A DNA stretch of 57,053 bases from Chloroflexota bacterium (GTDB lineage: Bacteria > Chloroflexota > Dehalococcoidia > JACPQK01), in NCBI GenBank assembly GCA_016190505.1, contig JACPQM010000075.1, positions 1 through 57,053 of the forward strand, written 5' to 3'. Position 1 is the first letter of the stretch. Each line of letters opens with the position of its first letter. The notes beneath the pieces are model-generated. The model had not been told where the DNA came from and made no database searches. It saw nothing but the letters and a program-made list of their open reading frames with translations. Both the position numbers and the translations under genes were made by a program. This document shows, piece after piece, positions 1-10,700 of the stretch.

Positions 1-80
1 CTACGCTCGCACCGGCAACGCCAGACGTGGCAAGGGAATACCGCCAGCGGGCCATCTCCGAACGCCGCCAACAGCCGGAG

Positions 81-106
81 GTTGCTTCGCTACGCTCGCA
101 ATGACG
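81..106. repeat. Dispersed TTGCTTCGCTACGCTCGCAATGACGG-type repeat arm
   Basis: An arm of a repeat that recurs at 17781-17864 and 19574-19686, recognised by GTTGCTTCGC followed by CTCGCAA(T/C)GACGG. The window starts with CTACGCTCGC, a 10-nt direct copy of positions 90-99, so positions 1-106 probably hold most of one element. No gene is visible in 1-203 apart from repeats. Confidence 0.6.
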
Positions 107-135
107 GCAAAGGACCCCAAATGTCCAAACTCCAA

Positions 136-157
136 GGGGCGCAATTCATTGCGCCCC
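136..157. repeat. Palindrome GGGGCGCAAT-TC-ATTGCGCCCC
   Basis: Perfect 10-bp inverted repeat with a 2-nt spacer, followed by TAC. It belongs to the GGGGCG...CGCCCC REP-like family scattered through the window. It lies 47 nt downstream of the ruvA stop and could form a transcript-end hairpin, but no U-tract follows. Confidence 0.6.
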
Positions 158-203
158 TACAGCCTCTCAGAATGACAATGGCATACTATCCCCTTGCGAG
201 GCC

Positions 204-779
204 CTATGCCCGGGAGAGGCGCTGGAGGGCCTGGCGTAGGCGCTCCTCTACCGGCAGGTCGCCATTGGGCAAGCTCTTGACTGCCTCCCGGGCCTCGGCG
301 GCTGAGTAGCCCAGGCTGGTCAGGGCGGCGAGCACCTCGGCGTTCTCGTCGCGAGGGCCGGCGGTGGCCACCGCCAGGGACTCCAGCTTGCCCTTCAGTT
401 CCAGCACCAGACGGCTGGCCGTCTTCTTGCCGATGCCCGGCACCTGGGCCAGGCGCTCGATGTCACCGGCGGCGACGGCGGCCACCAGCTCCGCGGCTCC
501 CAGCGTTGACAGCAGGGCCAGCGCCAGCCTGGGGCCGACGCGGGGCACGGTGAGCAGCCGCTCGAAAACGGCCAGCTCCTCCTCAGTGGCAAAGCCGTAG
601 AGGGCGAGGACATCCTCGCGCAGGTACAGGTGCGTGTGCAGGCGGGCCTCGCTGCCCGGCCGGCCCAGCGTGGACAGGGTCGAGGCCGGGGCCTGCACAC
701 GCAGGCTGAAGCCACCCACCTGGACGGTGACGCTATCCGTGCCCAGGGCCTCGATGCGGCCCCGCAGCGCCACAATCAC
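204..779 (-). CDS. ruvA: Holliday junction branch migration protein RuvA
   Basis: RuvA is the junction-binding tetramer that works with the RuvB helicase and RuvC resolvase. The 191-residue product has the N-terminal OB-fold beginning VIVALRGRIEALG, tandem helix-hairpin-helix motifs (VPRVGPRLALALLS and VPGIGKKTASRLVLELK) and the C-terminal domain III (SLGYSAAEAREAV), at about the usual family length. I place the start at a GTG at 779 rather than an ATG farther upstream: RuvA proteins begin almost exactly there, and this GTG overlaps the ruvC stop as GTGA, implying translational coupling. It is last in the rpsP-khpA-yebC-ruvC-ruvA operon. RuvB, often adjacent, is not in the window; downstream there are only repeats. 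Confidence 0.95.
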   Translation of the reverse strand: MIVALRGRIEALGTDSVTVQVGGFSLRVQAPASTLSTLGRPGSEARLHTHLYLREDVLALYGFATEEELAVFERLLTVPRVGPRLALALLSTLGAAELVAAVAAGDIERLAQVPGIGKKTASRLVLELKGKLESLAVATAGPRDENAEVLAALTSLGYSAAEAREAVKSLPNGDLPVEERLRQALQRLSRA

Positions 780-1288
780 GGCTTCACTCCCGGCTGGGCC
801 TGGGCCAGGCGGGCGGCGAGCCGGCTCTCCTGTATGTGGCACAGGGCAATGGCCAGGGCGTCGGCGGCGTGCTCTGGTATGTTGCGCGGGGTCCCCAGGC
901 GCAGGCAGACCATCTGGCGGACCTGGTCCTTGGTGCTGCGCCCGTAGTTGGTCACCGCCTGCTTGACAGTGGCCGGCGGATAGGTGCGCACGGGGAGGCC
1001 GTGGTCGGCGGCGGCCAGCAGGGCCAAGGCCAGGGCCTGGCCTACGGCCAGGGCGGAGTGCGGGTTCTTGGCGGTGAATGGCTCTTCCACAGCCACCTCG
1101 GCGGGACGATAACGGACGATGGCCTCCTGGAGCTGACGGTAAAGGGTGTGAAGGCGCTGGGGCAAGGCTAGGTCGGCGGAGGCGGTCAGCACCCCGGAGG
1201 CGATGGCACTGGAGTCGTCCCCCGCGTCTTCCACCACACCGTAGCCCATGGCCACGGTCCCCGGGTCAACGCCCAATACCCGGGGCAT
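776..1288 (-). CDS. ruvC: Crossover junction endodeoxyribonuclease RuvC
   Basis: RuvC resolves Holliday junctions by paired Mg-dependent nicks. The 170-residue product begins MPRVLGVDPGT, with the first catalytic Asp in VDPG, followed by the catalytic Glu in VAVEEPF and the C-terminal acidic pair region EHAADALAIALCH. The start was chosen at the ATG at 1288, where the family begins; a longer in-frame extension upstream encodes only low-complexity residues antisense to nothing recognisable. One base separates this ATG from the yebC stop, and the stop overlaps the ruvA GTG, so the three genes are probably translated from one message. The yebC-ruvC-ruvA order is common in bacteria. Confidence 0.95.
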   Translation of the reverse strand: MPRVLGVDPGTVAMGYGVVEDAGDDSSAIASGVLTASADLALPQRLHTLYRQLQEAIVRYRPAEVAVEEPFTAKNPHSALAVGQALALALLAAADHGLPVRTYPPATVKQAVTNYGRSTKDQVRQMVCLRLGTPRNIPEHAADALAIALCHIQESRLAARLAQAQPGVKP

Positions 1289-1289
1289 C

Positions 1290-2045
1290 TCAACTGGCGG
1301 CCTGGAGGCCCTCCAGGACGGCGTCGGGGAACTCGGCGTTGGTGTGCACCCGCTGGACATCGTCCAGCTCCTCCAGGCGATCCAGGAGCTTGAGCGCCTT
1401 GAGGGCGGTCTCAGCGTCCAGGGGTACGGTGGTCTTGGGCACCCGGGAGAGCTCGGCGGAAGAGACGGTCAGGTCCTGCTGCTCCAGGGCGCGGCGCACC
1501 TTCTCCAGGGCATCGGGGCGGGTGTAGACTTCCAGCGTGTTGTCCTGGACCTGGACATCCTCAGCGCCGGCGTCAATGGCCAGCAGCGCCCACTCCTCAG
1601 CCTGCTTGGGGGTGGTCGGGATGGCGAGCACGCCCCGGGACTCGAAGACCCAGGAGACGCTGCCTGCCTCGCCCATCCGCCCGCCGGCCCGCTCGAAGTT
1701 GTGGCGGATATCGGAGACCGTGCGATTGCGGTTGTCGGTGAGGGCTTCCACCAGGACAGCGATGCCACCCGGGCCATAGCCCTCGTAAATAATCTCCTCG
1801 AGCTGGGTGGTCCCCGCCTCGCCGGAGCCCTTCTTGATGGCGCGCTCGATGTTCTCTGTAGGGAGATTGCTATCCTTGGCCTTCTGGACGGCCAGGCGCA
1901 GGCGGAAGTTGGCGGAAGGGTCCGGCCCGCCCTGGCGCACGGCAATCATTATCTCCCGGGCGAGCTTGGTGAAGAGCTGGCCACGCTTGGCGTCAGCCAC
2001 GCCCTTCTGGCGCTTTATCTGACTCCACTTCGAATGGCCGCTCAT
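1290..2045 (-). CDS. yebC: YebC/TACO1-family probable transcriptional/translational regulator
   Basis: The product (251 residues) starts with the family signature MSGHSKWSQIKRQKG and continues with AKRGQLFTKLAREI, NIERAIKKGSG and the conserved YEGYGPGG motif, full length for the family. Members have been described as DNA-binding regulators and, more recently, as factors that relieve ribosome stalling at polyproline; which applies here cannot be seen. The start is the ATG at 2043-2045. It is preceded by an unusual run of ten G residues (C10 at 2050-2059 on the plus strand) in the place of a Shine-Dalgarno sequence. It lies in the rpsP-ruvA operon, 16 nt after khpA. Confidence 0.93.
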   Translation of the reverse strand: MSGHSKWSQIKRQKGVADAKRGQLFTKLAREIMIAVRQGGPDPSANFRLRLAVQKAKDSNLPTENIERAIKKGSGEAGTTQLEEIIYEGYGPGGIAVLVEALTDNRNRTVSDIRHNFERAGGRMGEAGSVSWVFESRGVLAIPTTPKQAEEWALLAIDAGAEDVQVQDNTLEVYTRPDALEKVRRALEQQDLTVSSAELSRVPKTTVPLDAETALKALKLLDRLEELDDVQRVHTNAEFPDAVLEGLQAAS

Positions 2046-2049
2046 ATGG

Positions 2050-2059
2050 CCCCCCCCCC
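2050..2059 (-). promoter_or_regulatory. G10 homopolymer in the yebC ribosome-binding region
   Basis: Ten consecutive G residues on the coding strand end 4 nt before the yebC ATG. A G-rich tract can pair with the anti-Shine-Dalgarno CCUCC. Homopolymers of this length are prone to slippage, which would change spacing rather than frame because it lies outside the coding sequence. Confidence 0.45.
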
Positions 2060-2061
2060 AA

Positions 2062-2289
2062 CTAATCGATCTGTAGTGTGGCCCGCGTGCCCTGCTTGAT
2101 AGCGGCAACGCGGAGCAGGGTGCGGATAGCCTCGGCTACCCGTCCCTGGCGCCCGATGATCTTGCCCCGGTCCTCATCGGCCACCTGGACCTTGAGGATG
2201 GTCCGGCCGTCCTCCTCGACCTGCGTGACCTGCACGGCGTCGGGGTGGTCCACCACGGCCCTGGCGATATACTCCACCAGCTCTTTCAT
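2062..2289 (-). CDS. khpA: KH-domain RNA-binding protein KhpA
   Basis: Small (75-residue) single-KH-domain RNA-binding protein of the KhpA/YlqC type. It begins [16 protein letters not shown] and contains the KH GxxG loop as [17 protein letters not shown], followed by the final strand. KhpA usually partners with KhpB/Jag and is typically encoded between rpsP and rimM; here rpsP precedes it, its ATG overlapping the rpsP stop as ATGA, but rimM and trmD do not follow: yebC does. The start at 2289 is fixed by that overlap and by the family N-terminus; upstream in-frame residues are out-of-frame rpsP sequence. Confidence 0.92.
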   Translation of the reverse strand: MKELVEYIARAVVDHPDAVQVTQVEEDGRTILKVQVADEDRGKIIGRQGRVAEAIRTLLRVAAIKQGTRATLQID

Positions 2290-2600
2290 GCTGTGCCGGC
2301 AGGTGAGGCGGACTCCGCTGGCTGAGCCTCCGCCGGTGAGGACTCTTGCCCGCGGAGCCTGGCGATGAGGCCAGCCTTGTCCAGGAGGCGGCCGACGGTG
2401 TCGCTGGGCTGTGCCCCGCGGCGGAGCCACGTGAGGGCCTTTTCTTCGTTGATCACGACCTTGGGCGGGTCCACCAGAGGGTCGTAGTATCCGATGACCT
2501 CGATGAACCGGCCGTCGCGGGGCGTGCGGCTATCGGCCGCAACCAACCGGTAAAATGGGCGCTTTTTTCTGCCTTCCCGACGGAGACGCAACCTGACCAT
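2286..2600 (-). CDS. rpsP: 30S ribosomal protein S16
   Basis: Ribosomal protein bS16, an assembly factor of the 30S body. The 104-residue protein starts [20 protein letters not shown] and has the diagnostic [20 protein letters not shown] block, followed by an Ala/Pro/Ser-rich C-terminal tail beyond the normal domain. The ATG at 2598-2600 is preceded by GCGAGGAAGT. It heads the operon rpsP-khpA-yebC-ruvC-ruvA and has a near-consensus promoter 21-49 nt upstream of the ATG. Confidence 0.97.
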   Translation of the reverse strand: MVRLRLRREGRKKRPFYRLVAADSRTPRDGRFIEVIGYYDPLVDPPKVVINEEKALTWLRRGAQPSDTVGRLLDKAGLIARLRGQESSPAEAQPAESASPAGTA

Positions 2601-2620
2601 ACTTCCTCGCTTTCAGGGGC

Positions 2621-2649
2621 ATTGTAGCCCCCACACTATTTGATGTCAA
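2621..2649 (-). promoter_or_regulatory. Consensus sigma-70-type promoter for the rpsP operon
   Basis: Reading the minus strand: TTGACA (2644-2649), 17-nt spacer, TACAAT (2621-2626), then 20 nt to the rpsP ATG. The -35 hexamer lies right at the end of the decayed transposase homology, so the promoter straddles or abuts the insertion junction. Confidence 0.75.
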
Positions 2650-3016
2650 CGCTACGTATTCACTGTCGTAGCCCTTGTCCGCAATTACCGCCTTGGGCTT
2701 GGCTTCTGCCTTATCCCCCACCGCTTTCTTCAGCAACCCCTTGAACTGCGTGGTGTCAGACTCGTTGGCTGGCGTTACCACAAAGGAAACGGGTAGCTCG
2801 TAGGTGGCATCTACCACCAAGTGAAGCTTGTAGCCGAACCACCAGTACAGATCACGCTTCTTCCCCCTGCTCGGCGACTCCACCCCCTCAACAGAGCTCA
2901 GTTTGCCCCCACCACCTTTGCTCTTGGCACCCCAGCGGGCTCCGCCGCTATGGCCTCCAGCACCGTGACCAACCGGTCTATGCCCGGGGCCGCAATAAAG
3001 GCCTCAAAGTCGAAGA
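2650..3016 (-). pseudogene. Decayed DDE transposase fragment
   Basis: One frame of the minus strand (about 2650-2960) encodes SRGKKRDLYWWFGYKLHL, then LPVSFVVTPANESDTT and AVIADKGYDSE. This is the central part of an IS4/IS5-superfamily DDE transposase, including the second catalytic Asp region DKGYDS. The preceding piece (FDFEAFIAAPGIDRLVTV, about 2950-3016) is in another frame, so at least one frameshift is present. The N-terminus and the C-terminal catalytic Glu are missing. It lies between the rpsP promoter and the truncated lipoprotein gene, and probably marks the event that broke that gene. No clear terminal inverted repeats were identified. Confidence 0.75.
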
Positions 3017-3017
3017 G

Positions 3018-3033
3018 TCCCGACTTGTCGGGA
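3018..3033. repeat. 16-bp palindrome TCCCGACTTGTCGGGA
   Basis: TCCCGAC-TT-GTCGGGA (7-bp arms). The identical 16-mer occurs inside lpdA at 20076-20091, so it is a mobile or dispersed palindrome rather than chance. Here it lies at the upstream edge of the transposase remnant and is followed by ATATAAT. Confidence 0.6.
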
Positions 3034-3203
3034 TATAATGTGCATGGGGTGCTTTTTCTCCTCCTCACTGGCAGTCCGGTTTCTGTTCAAAGCTAGTCTA
3101 CCAGAAAAGGCGGCGCAAAGCATCACTTTTCGCGCTAGGCCACCGGGTAACTGGCGAAATAATCGCTACCGGCGTAGCCCAGAGTCGGAAACTGCATTCA
3201 TGC

Positions 3204-3686
3204 CTATACCGCAAACCCAGCTTGGGGTATTCCCCACGCTTCTCCCTCAGCCGCTTTGCCCCGTCCAAAGCTGACACTGACATCCTCCACGTACCAGCCA
3301 AAAGGCTCTGTAGCCCCCATCTCCCTCGGGTTGGCGGGGTTAGAGATGTCCAGGACGATCAGGCGCAGTCCCACGCCGACATAGGCGTAGTCCCCTTGGA
3401 CGGCCACAGCCTGGGTTGGACCGCCGATCTGCCCTACCACCTTGAGGAACTCAGGCTCAGGGGTAGACGTTGGTGTAGGGCTAGGCGTTGGGGTCGGAGA
3501 AGGGGTCGGTTTGGGTATTGGCGACGGCGTTGGGGTGAGTGAGGGCCTGGGGATTGGGGTAGCGGTAGGGTCTGCTATTCCGGTAGGACTGGGCACTGGC
3601 GTTGGGGTGGGCGTCTCTGCTGGCGGCTGATTGCAGTCAGCCAGCAAGAATAGACCCGCCAGCACAAGAACAAGCAGCTTTCTCAC
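3204..3686 (-). pseudogene. Truncated third copy of the LVIVD-propeller lipoprotein
   Basis: The ORF (160 codons, GTG start at 3686 overlapping the upstream stop as GTGA) has a lipoprotein signal peptide ending LFLLADC, a Pro/Thr/Ser linker and the first LVIVD repeat ([16 protein letters not shown], then [10 protein letters not shown]). Homology to the two upstream genes stops abruptly after WYVEDV at about 3285; the last roughly 27 codons are unrelated. The segment from about 3286 to 3443 is nearly identical in DNA to 7339-7487, while the linker upstream is less alike. I infer a third tandem copy truncated by deletion or insertion near the adjacent transposase remnant. The short product could still be exported and lipidated, but it has one repeat instead of about 13. 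Confidence 0.75.
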
Positions 3687-6600
3687 TGGACACCTATCTT
3701 GGGAGGCTCCATCAGGGGGTGGTTGTCAACCCCATTGGGAGGCACAGGATATGGTGTGTCCCCAATACCATCGCCGTTGGCGTCAGTCCCTTTGTAGTCG
3801 CTCCAATCGTTGCCTTCCCGGCCATCGTCCCAGCGGTTGCTCTTGCCCTCATCGGAAGCGTTAGCGCCATTCTTTATGAGGCTGTTGTGATGGATGCGGT
3901 TCCCTTCCCCGGGCTTCAGGGCGATACCAGTCTTGTTGTAGGCGATCAGGTTGGACTCGACGAAGTTGTCCTCAGCACCCTGTATGTCAACCCCGGACTG
4001 ATTGGGAAGGATGCTGGTCCCGTCAGCGCCCACGCCAATGTAGTTGCCCGCAACGAAGTTGTAGCGCACGCCCGTGTCCTGCAGCCTAACCCCTTTGCTC
4101 TGGTTGCCGCTGATGACGTTGCCCTCAGCCTCTGTGGCGCCGCCGATGAAGCTGTGATGCGTGCCCTCAGTCAGCCTGATGCCGTCCCAGGTGTTGCCCA
4201 ATGCTCTGGTACCCGTGGCATCGGTGCCGATGTAGTTCCCTATGATCACCACGTCCGTTATGCTCCTCCACCCCACCTTGATCCCATTCCCCCCGTTCCC
4301 GCTGATGATGTTCCTTTCCTGGGGAGTCGTACCTCCGATCCTGTTGAAGGAAGCATTGACATGGATACCGTCCCTCGTCCCGCCCAGCGGTCTGGTGCCC
4401 GTCACATCCACACCGATGAAGTTACCGATAACCTCGTTGCCCCAGGTGCCCCAGTCGCTGAGCATCACCCCGACACCGCCGCTGGTGCTGATGACATTGC
4501 CCTGCACCACGTTGTTGAAAGGGCCTAGTTCCATAGTTACCGCAGAAATGGAGGTTCCCAAGTTGACTGACCCCGCAGCATCGGTGCCAACATAGTTCCC
4601 GACAATGACGTTGTCGTTGGCCCCACCCATTAGTCCGACCTCTTCCCGGCCATTGCCGCTAATCACGTTCCTCTCGGCGGGCGTAGTGCCCCCGATGATG
4701 TTGCCTGAGGCCCCATTGCCGATAAAAACGCCGTTGTCCAAGTGCCCCAAGGTGCGAGTGCCGCTGGCATCAAGCCCTATGTAGTTTCCGAGCACGCGGT
4801 TATCCATGGTGCCCTTGTCCAGGATGGCTATCCCACCCCACTCATTTCCGCTGATGACGTTTCGCTCCCCGGATGTCGTCCCGCCGATGACGTTGTGGGA
4901 GGCACCTCCGTTGATGTGGACGCCGTTGTACCGGTTACCCTTCGCGCTCGTGCCGGTGACGTCGGTCCCAATATAGTTACCGCTCACCCTGTTGCCAGTG
5001 GCCTGGGAGCCAGATATGCCCACGCCACCCCCGTTTCCACTGATCAGGTTGCCTTCGCCCAAGGGACCACTCCCTCGTGTCCTGTCACCTCCGATGACAT
5101 TGTCTTTGGAGGCAAAGTTCCCTCCGATGAAGACTCCCGAGCCCGGGAAGTTAAGGACCTGTAACCCCTTGACCACATTGCCATCCGAGATGATGTTCAG
5201 GCCACTCGCATCAGGCGGTGCGCCGCTGCCGTCCAGGATAACTCCAGCGCTGCTGGCGTCAATGGTCAACCCACCTTGCCCTAAGGGTGGTAGATAGCTC
5301 AGGAGTTTGATGACTGCTGGACTTCTCGGTGGGAATGCGACTGGGTCGAAGATGACGGTGTCGCCCCTGCCAGCGTTCTCTAGTGCCCAGCGGAGCGTCC
5401 CTAGCCCGCTGTCGGCATTGCTGGTGACGGTCCATGTACCGTCACTTGCAGTGAGGGCTTCCTCGGCCTGGAGATCAGTTGTCGGTGTTGCCGCTCCACG
5501 GTACCCGACCAACACAGGCGTTCCTGCGTCCCCTTCGTCCGTCGCCTGCTTTTGTCGCCTGATTGCTTCTCCGTACAGCGAGGCGTCGTACGCAACCCGA
5601 TGTATCCCTGGCTGGTGAGCCGCGGGACTCGCGCCGGCGACAGTCTGGCGAGGCCCGTTGGTCTGGCTGAGTGCCTTCTGGCCACCCATGCCAGGGACCC
5701 AGTCCTTTCTCAGGATGAGCAACCCTCCGTCCTGTGACGCTGCGTACACGAGGTTCCCGGCCACCGCCACCTCCAACGTGGCGCCAGGAAGATAGCGATG
5801 TCCCGTCGGTACCGGCGTCCGGGGTGCAGAGACGTCCATTGCCTCCACACCGGGGGCGCCGCCCGCCAGGTACAGGCTGTCACCTGCCAGGGCCATCCCG
5901 TCGATGATGCCTGAGACTGTAATGAATCCCAATCCCTTCGGCTGGGTGGGAATCGAGATGTCAACGACCTGGAGGCGGCCGTGGTCGCCCATGTAGGCGT
6001 ACTCCCCTGAAACGACCAGGGATACCACCTTCACCATGTCGGGGGACTTGTAGGTTGCTGCCCGGACAGGCTTCCTCGGGTCGGAGACGTCCACTACCAG
6101 CAGGCCTCCCGTCTCCTGGGCGATAAAAGCCATGTTCCCCTTGACGTCTATCCCCACCGTGGGTGGCTGGCCGGGTGCCCCCGTGTGAAGGTCAGTGAAG
6201 CTGAGCTTGACAGGGGTGAGAGGGTCCGAAACGTCGATGAGTTGGAGCCCCCATTCGTCCGGGATATAGGCAATCCCGTCCCTGACCACGATGTCTCGGG
6301 CCACTCCAGGCTCGATAGCGAGGGAGGATACGAGCTTAGGATGTGCTGGGTCGGCGATGTTCACCACTTGCAGGCCGTCCCAGCCTCCGTTCGGATACGG
6401 AAAGGTGCCGACATAGGCATGCTGGCCTGCAACAGCGATGGTTTCCGCCCAGCCCAGAGCAGTCTCGCTGCCTACTTCCCTGGGCCGGGTGGGATCGGAC
6501 ATGTCCACCACCCGCAAACCATACTGCCCGGCGGCCACGTAGGCGTAGTTCCCAGCTGCCGCCACATCAGCGGCGTACCCTAAGGGCCTATAATGAGCTA

Positions 6601-7795
6601 GCTGGACAGGACGGGCCGGGGCCGATGTGTCCAGGATGCGCAAGCCCGCTTCACGGTCAGCCACATATATTCTGTTCCCGGAGACAGCCAGACTCGAAGC
6701 GAAAGCCCCGTCAGGCTGGTGGCTTCCTACCTCGGCAGGTGCCGCTGGCTTCGTCACATCAAGCACCCTCAGCCCTCCCCAGCCATCGGCCACATACGCC
6801 ACACCGTCCTTCACAGCTATGTCAAAGGCCCAGCCTGGGGTGTCGGCGAAGCCGGCCTCTCGTGGACGGGACGCGTCAGCGATGTCCACAACCCGCAGCC
6901 CTCCCCAGCCATCGGCCACGTAGACAGTGCTCCCAGACACTGCAACGCCGTAGGCATAACCGGGCGTATCGAGAGAGCCAATTTCCCTTGGCCTGGACGG
7001 GTCAGATATATCTGCCACTAGAAGGCCTGCACCCGCCGCAGCGATGAAGGCGTACCGTCCTTCAACAGCTACGTCGAAGGCATAGTTCATGCTGTAGGCG
7101 TCCCCCACCTCAGCGGGATGGGCAAGATCCCCAATGTCCACCACCCGCAGCCCGGCAGGGCCATCGGCAACGTAGGCGTACTCCGCAGCCACGACCACGC
7201 TCTCCGCATAGCCTGGGGTGTCATAGCTTCCAATCACAGCGGGGTGAGCGGGGTCAGAGATACCAACAATGTAGATGCCGGCACCGCCGGCAGCTACAAA
7301 GGCAGTGTTGCCCACCACAGCCACATCCTCCACGTACCACCCAAAAGGCTCCGTGGCCCCCACCTCCCTCGGGTTGGCGGGGTTAGAGATGTCCAGGACG
7401 ATCAGCCGCAGTCCCACGCCGACATAGGCGTAGTCCCCTTGGACGGCCACAGCCTGGGTTGGACCGCCGATCTGCCCTACCACCTTGAGTACCTCGGGCT
7501 CAGGGGTGGGCGTGGGAGAAGGGGTCGGTCTAGGCGTCGGCGAAGGCGTTGGCATGGGTGAGGGCTTGGGAGTTGGGGAAGCTGTAGGCTTTGGTATTGC
7601 AGCAGGACTGGGTACTGGTGTAGGGGTGGACGTCCGCGCTGGTGTGGCAGTCGGGCTGGGTACAGCAATGGGGCTTGATGTTGCGGTTGCCGAGATTTCT
7701 TGAGTCGGTGCAGGCGTGGGCGTCTCGGCTGGTGGCTGAGTGCAGCCAGCAAGCAAGAGGAGCCCCGCCGACATAAGGGATACAAGCCTCCTCAT
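3683..7795 (-). CDS. Giant surface lipoprotein: LVIVD beta-propeller plus parallel beta-helix (copy 2)
   Basis: The protein has 1370 residues. Residues 1-20 are a signal peptide with lipobox LLLAGC. Residues 20-105 are a Pro/Thr/Ser/Ala linker of PTPSPTP type. From about 105 to 665 there are roughly 13 LVIVD repeats (for example [31 protein letters not shown]) predicted to form beta-propeller blades. After a linker, a CSLREA-like entry strand ([20 protein letters not shown]) at about residue 785 opens a right-handed parallel beta-helix with repeated NVISGN / [11 protein letters not shown] turns. The C-terminus is an Asp-rich [14 protein letters not shown] motif as in NosD-type proteins. The ATG at 7795 overlaps the upstream gene's stop as ATGA. 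Function is unknown; adhesion or polysaccharide contact is inference from the folds. A start farther upstream in frame would lie inside the preceding gene. Confidence 0.88.
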   Translation of the reverse strand: MRRLVSLMSAGLLLLAGCTQPPAETPTPAPTQEISATATSSPIAVPSPTATPARTSTPTPVPSPAAIPKPTASPTPKPSPMPTPSPTPRPTPSPTPTPEPEVLKVVGQIGGPTQAVAVQGDYAYVGVGLRLIVLDISNPANPREVGATEPFGWYVEDVAVVGNTAFVAAGGAGIYIVGISDPAHPAVIGSYDTPGYAESVVVAAEYAYVADGPAGLRVVDIGDLAHPAEVGDAYSMNYAFDVAVEGRYAFIAAAGAGLLVADISDPSRPREIGSLDTPGYAYGVAVSGSTVYVADGWGGLRVVDIADASRPREAGFADTPGWAFDIAVKDGVAYVADGWGGLRVLDVTKPAAPAEVGSHQPDGAFASSLAVSGNRIYVADREAGLRILDTSAPARPVQLAHYRPLGYAADVAAAGNYAYVAAGQYGLRVVDMSDPTRPREVGSETALGWAETIAVAGQHAYVGTFPYPNGGWDGLQVVNIADPAHPKLVSSLAIEPGVARDIVVRDGIAYIPDEWGLQLIDVSDPLTPVKLSFTDLHTGAPGQPPTVGIDVKGNMAFIAQETGGLLVVDVSDPRKPVRAATYKSPDMVKVVSLVVSGEYAYMGDHGRLQVVDISIPTQPKGLGFITVSGIIDGMALAGDSLYLAGGAPGVEAMDVSAPRTPVPTGHRYLPGATLEVAVAGNLVYAASQDGGLLILRKDWVPGMGGQKALSQTNGPRQTVAGASPAAHQPGIHRVAYDASLYGEAIRRQKQATDEGDAGTPVLVGYRGAATPTTDLQAEEALTASDGTWTVTSNADSGLGTLRWALENAGRGDTVIFDPVAFPPRSPAVIKLLSYLPPLGQGGLTIDASSAGVILDGSGAPPDASGLNIISDGNVVKGLQVLNFPGSGVFIGGNFASKDNVIGGDRTRGSGPLGEGNLISGNGGGVGISGSQATGNRVSGNYIGTDVTGTSAKGNRYNGVHINGGASHNVIGGTTSGERNVISGNEWGGIAILDKGTMDNRVLGNYIGLDASGTRTLGHLDNGVFIGNGASGNIIGGTTPAERNVISGNGREEVGLMGGANDNVIVGNYVGTDAAGSVNLGTSISAVTMELGPFNNVVQGNVISTSGGVGVMLSDWGTWGNEVIGNFIGVDVTGTRPLGGTRDGIHVNASFNRIGGTTPQERNIISGNGGNGIKVGWRSITDVVIIGNYIGTDATGTRALGNTWDGIRLTEGTHHSFIGGATEAEGNVISGNQSKGVRLQDTGVRYNFVAGNYIGVGADGTSILPNQSGVDIQGAEDNFVESNLIAYNKTGIALKPGEGNRIHHNSLIKNGANASDEGKSNRWDDGREGNDWSDYKGTDANGDGIGDTPYPVPPNGVDNHPLMEPPKIGVQ

Positions 7796-10700
7796 CTCAG
7801 GGCCTCTTCTGGCTTCATCAAGGGGTATCTGTCCACGCCGTTCGGAGCGACAGGATAGGGCGTATCGCCCACGCCGTCTCCGTTCGCGTCTTTGCCCTTG
7901 TAATCGCTCCAGTAGTTGCCCTTGCCGTCGAGGTCCCACTGGTTGTGCTTGCCCCTGTCGGCAGCGTTGCACTCGTTGTCGACGAAACTGTTACGGCGGA
8001 TGACGTTCCCCTCGCCTGCTATGATGAGCAAGCCGCACTTGCCGTTGTAGGCGACGAGGTTCCCTTGGACAAAGTTGTGCTCACCCTCAATTATGAGGCC
8101 AGCCCCACGGTTACCTAAACGGGCCGTTCCGCCAGCGTCGGTGCCAATGTAGTTGCCTGCGATAAAAGCGTAGTCAACGCCTGGGTCTACCTGCACCCCA
8201 CCGCCCACGTTGCCACTGATCACGTTGCGTTCTCCTTCGGTTGCACCCCCTATGAAAGGGCGCTGAGCGCCACTTCCCAGAGTGACGCCTAGGGCCATGG
8301 TGGCGATGCCGACCGTGCCGCTGATGTCCGTACCGATGTAATTGCCCAAGACGAGATTGCCAGGCGCACCTTGGCGACCCAAAAGAATACCTCCAACAAT
8401 GACGTTCCTGTCTTTTGCCGCCGTTCCCCCGATCCTGTTGAATCCGGCGCCCATGCCAATAAGCACTGCAACCTGACCGCCTCCGAGAGCGGCAGTGCCG
8501 CTGGCGTTGGTGCCGATGAGATTGCCAACGACGGTGTTGTAAGAAGTCCCCGGGTCATTAAGAAGAACAGCGTTTCTGCCGGTCGTTACAACAACGTTCT
8601 TCTCTACCAAATTGTTGTAGGGCCCGAGCTCCATGGCTATGCCGTGGTCTCCGTTCCCCAGGGCCACTTGTCCGCCGGCGTCGAGGCCGACGTAGTTGCC
8701 CACAATGACGTTGCGTGTGCTACTGCCGCTTACGAGGTGCACTGCATGAACCGCATTGCCGCTTATGACGTTCCTCTCCCCGGCGTCCATGCCCCCCACG
8801 CGATTGCGTGATGTGCCAATGAAGATGCCGCTTCCCTGATTCCCAAGTGCACGCTTTCCCGTGGCATCTACACCGATGAAGTTACCTGTGATGACGTTTT
8901 CAGCAGCCTCCCCGTTCACACAGATACCACAGCCCCCATTGCCACTCACGATGTTGCGGTCGCCAGGCAGTCCGCCTCCTATCCTATTCCGTCGTGCTCC
9001 GGCAGACATAGAAATACCGTTGGCCGAGTTGCTTATCGCCACCGTCCCGCCAACGTCCGTACCAATAAGGTTGCCAAAGACGTTGTTGTCCTCGGTGCCC
9101 TCGCCGTAGAGCAGTACGCCTGACTGGTTCCCGCTGATGACATTCCCCGGTCCAACTTCGTTGTTTCGAGCGCCGCTGTGGATATGCACGCCGACTGGTA
9201 TCCTCTCTGTCTGGGACTCTAGGCGAAGGGCGAAGGTGCCGGTCGAATCCGTGCCGACAAGGTTGCCAGTGACCACGTTCTCGTCACTCCCCACTCCCCA
9301 GATCGTCACCTGGTTGTCCTGGTTCTCGCTAATGACGTTCCTCTCGCCTCGCAGACTTCCTCCGACCCGGTTATAGCTGGCACCTCTCCCAATTTCGACT
9401 CCATTCCTATTGCTTAGAGGGACGCTGCCAGTGACGTCGAGGCCGATGTAGTTGCCGATGACCCTGTTGCGCACGGTACCTGCACCTGTGATGGAGACGC
9501 CTTCGAGGCCGTTGCCGCTAATGACATTGCCCTGTCCCATTGGCCCAGTGCCGAGCGTGCGGTCGCCGCCGACGGTGTTGTCCTTGCCTCCACCATGGAT
9601 GAGGACGCCCGTTCCGGGGAAACGGAGGATCTGCAGCCCTTGAACTACGTTGCTGTCTGAGCTGATGGTCAGGCCGTTGGTGCCCTTAGGCGTATTGCGT
9701 CCGTCGAGGATGACACCTGCATTGCTCGCGTCAATGGTAATGCTCCCCTGCGTGAGCCAGGGTAACTGGCTTGCGACGGTAGTAGTTGCTGGGCTTTGCG
9801 GCGGAAAGACGGCCGTGTCAAAGCTAATCACGGCGCCCTTAGTCGCGTACTCCAAGCACCAGCGGAAGGTGCTCGGACCACTATCAGCGGTGCTGGTGAC
9901 GACGCACGTGGTGGCATCTCCCGACACATTCGCAGTTCCTCGGGCTTCAGGTTCAACGGCAGAGTCAGGACCCGGTATTGTGTTTCCCAGGTTCGGAGGC
10001 TCTGTGCCGGGAGAGCTTGATCCTCCCAGGTGAGGCCTATCTTCGGGCGACGAAGCAGGCAACCCAGGTGAGTCGTGTAGGGCTGTCTCGGCAGCCTGGT
10101 GGATCGTGCTGGGAGGAGGCTGCAAGTCGCCCAGATGTCGAGAGCGGCCAGAATCCGGCTTCTCCAGGATCAGCAGTCCCCCGTCCTGGTCAGCAACGAA
10201 GACACGGTCGCCGCTCACAACGACCTCCTGGCTGTACCCTGGGGTGTTGTAGGTCGTGGCTAACGTGGGGGTGCCGGGGTCGGAGACATCAATCACGGAT
10301 ATCCCCGTGCTGCCGGCAGCCACATAGACGGCGGTGCCTGTGGCGGTGACGCTCTCAGCAAAGCCAGGGATGTCGTAGCTTGCGACCTCTCTTGGCTGAC
10401 TCAGACTGGACACGTCAATCACTACCAGGCGCACCGTGTCAGCTACATAGGCATAGCTCCCAGCAATCGCCACATCTTGAGCGAAACGCACCCCGGGATA
10501 GATACCGGCCAGGGTTGGCCTGTCCGGGTTAGATACGTCCACTATCTTGAGGCCTGCCTGTTCGACAGCTACGTACGCTAACCTTTCACGGACAGCTACT
10601 CCGACCGCGCTGCTGAGAGCCTTTCCTTGAGAAGCCTCTGCTAGCTGAATAAACCCCAACTGGGTCGGGGCAGACGGGTCAGATACGCTGAGCAGTCGCA

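Noticed and set aside
82-309. Plus-strand ORF of 75 codons at the left end
   Set aside because: Runs through repeat sequence and antisense to ruvA.
3602-4528. Long plus-strand ORF (308 codons) antisense to the second giant lipoprotein
   Set aside because: Frame left open by repetitive GC-rich codons of the opposite-strand beta-helix; no ribosome-binding site or protein-family resemblance.
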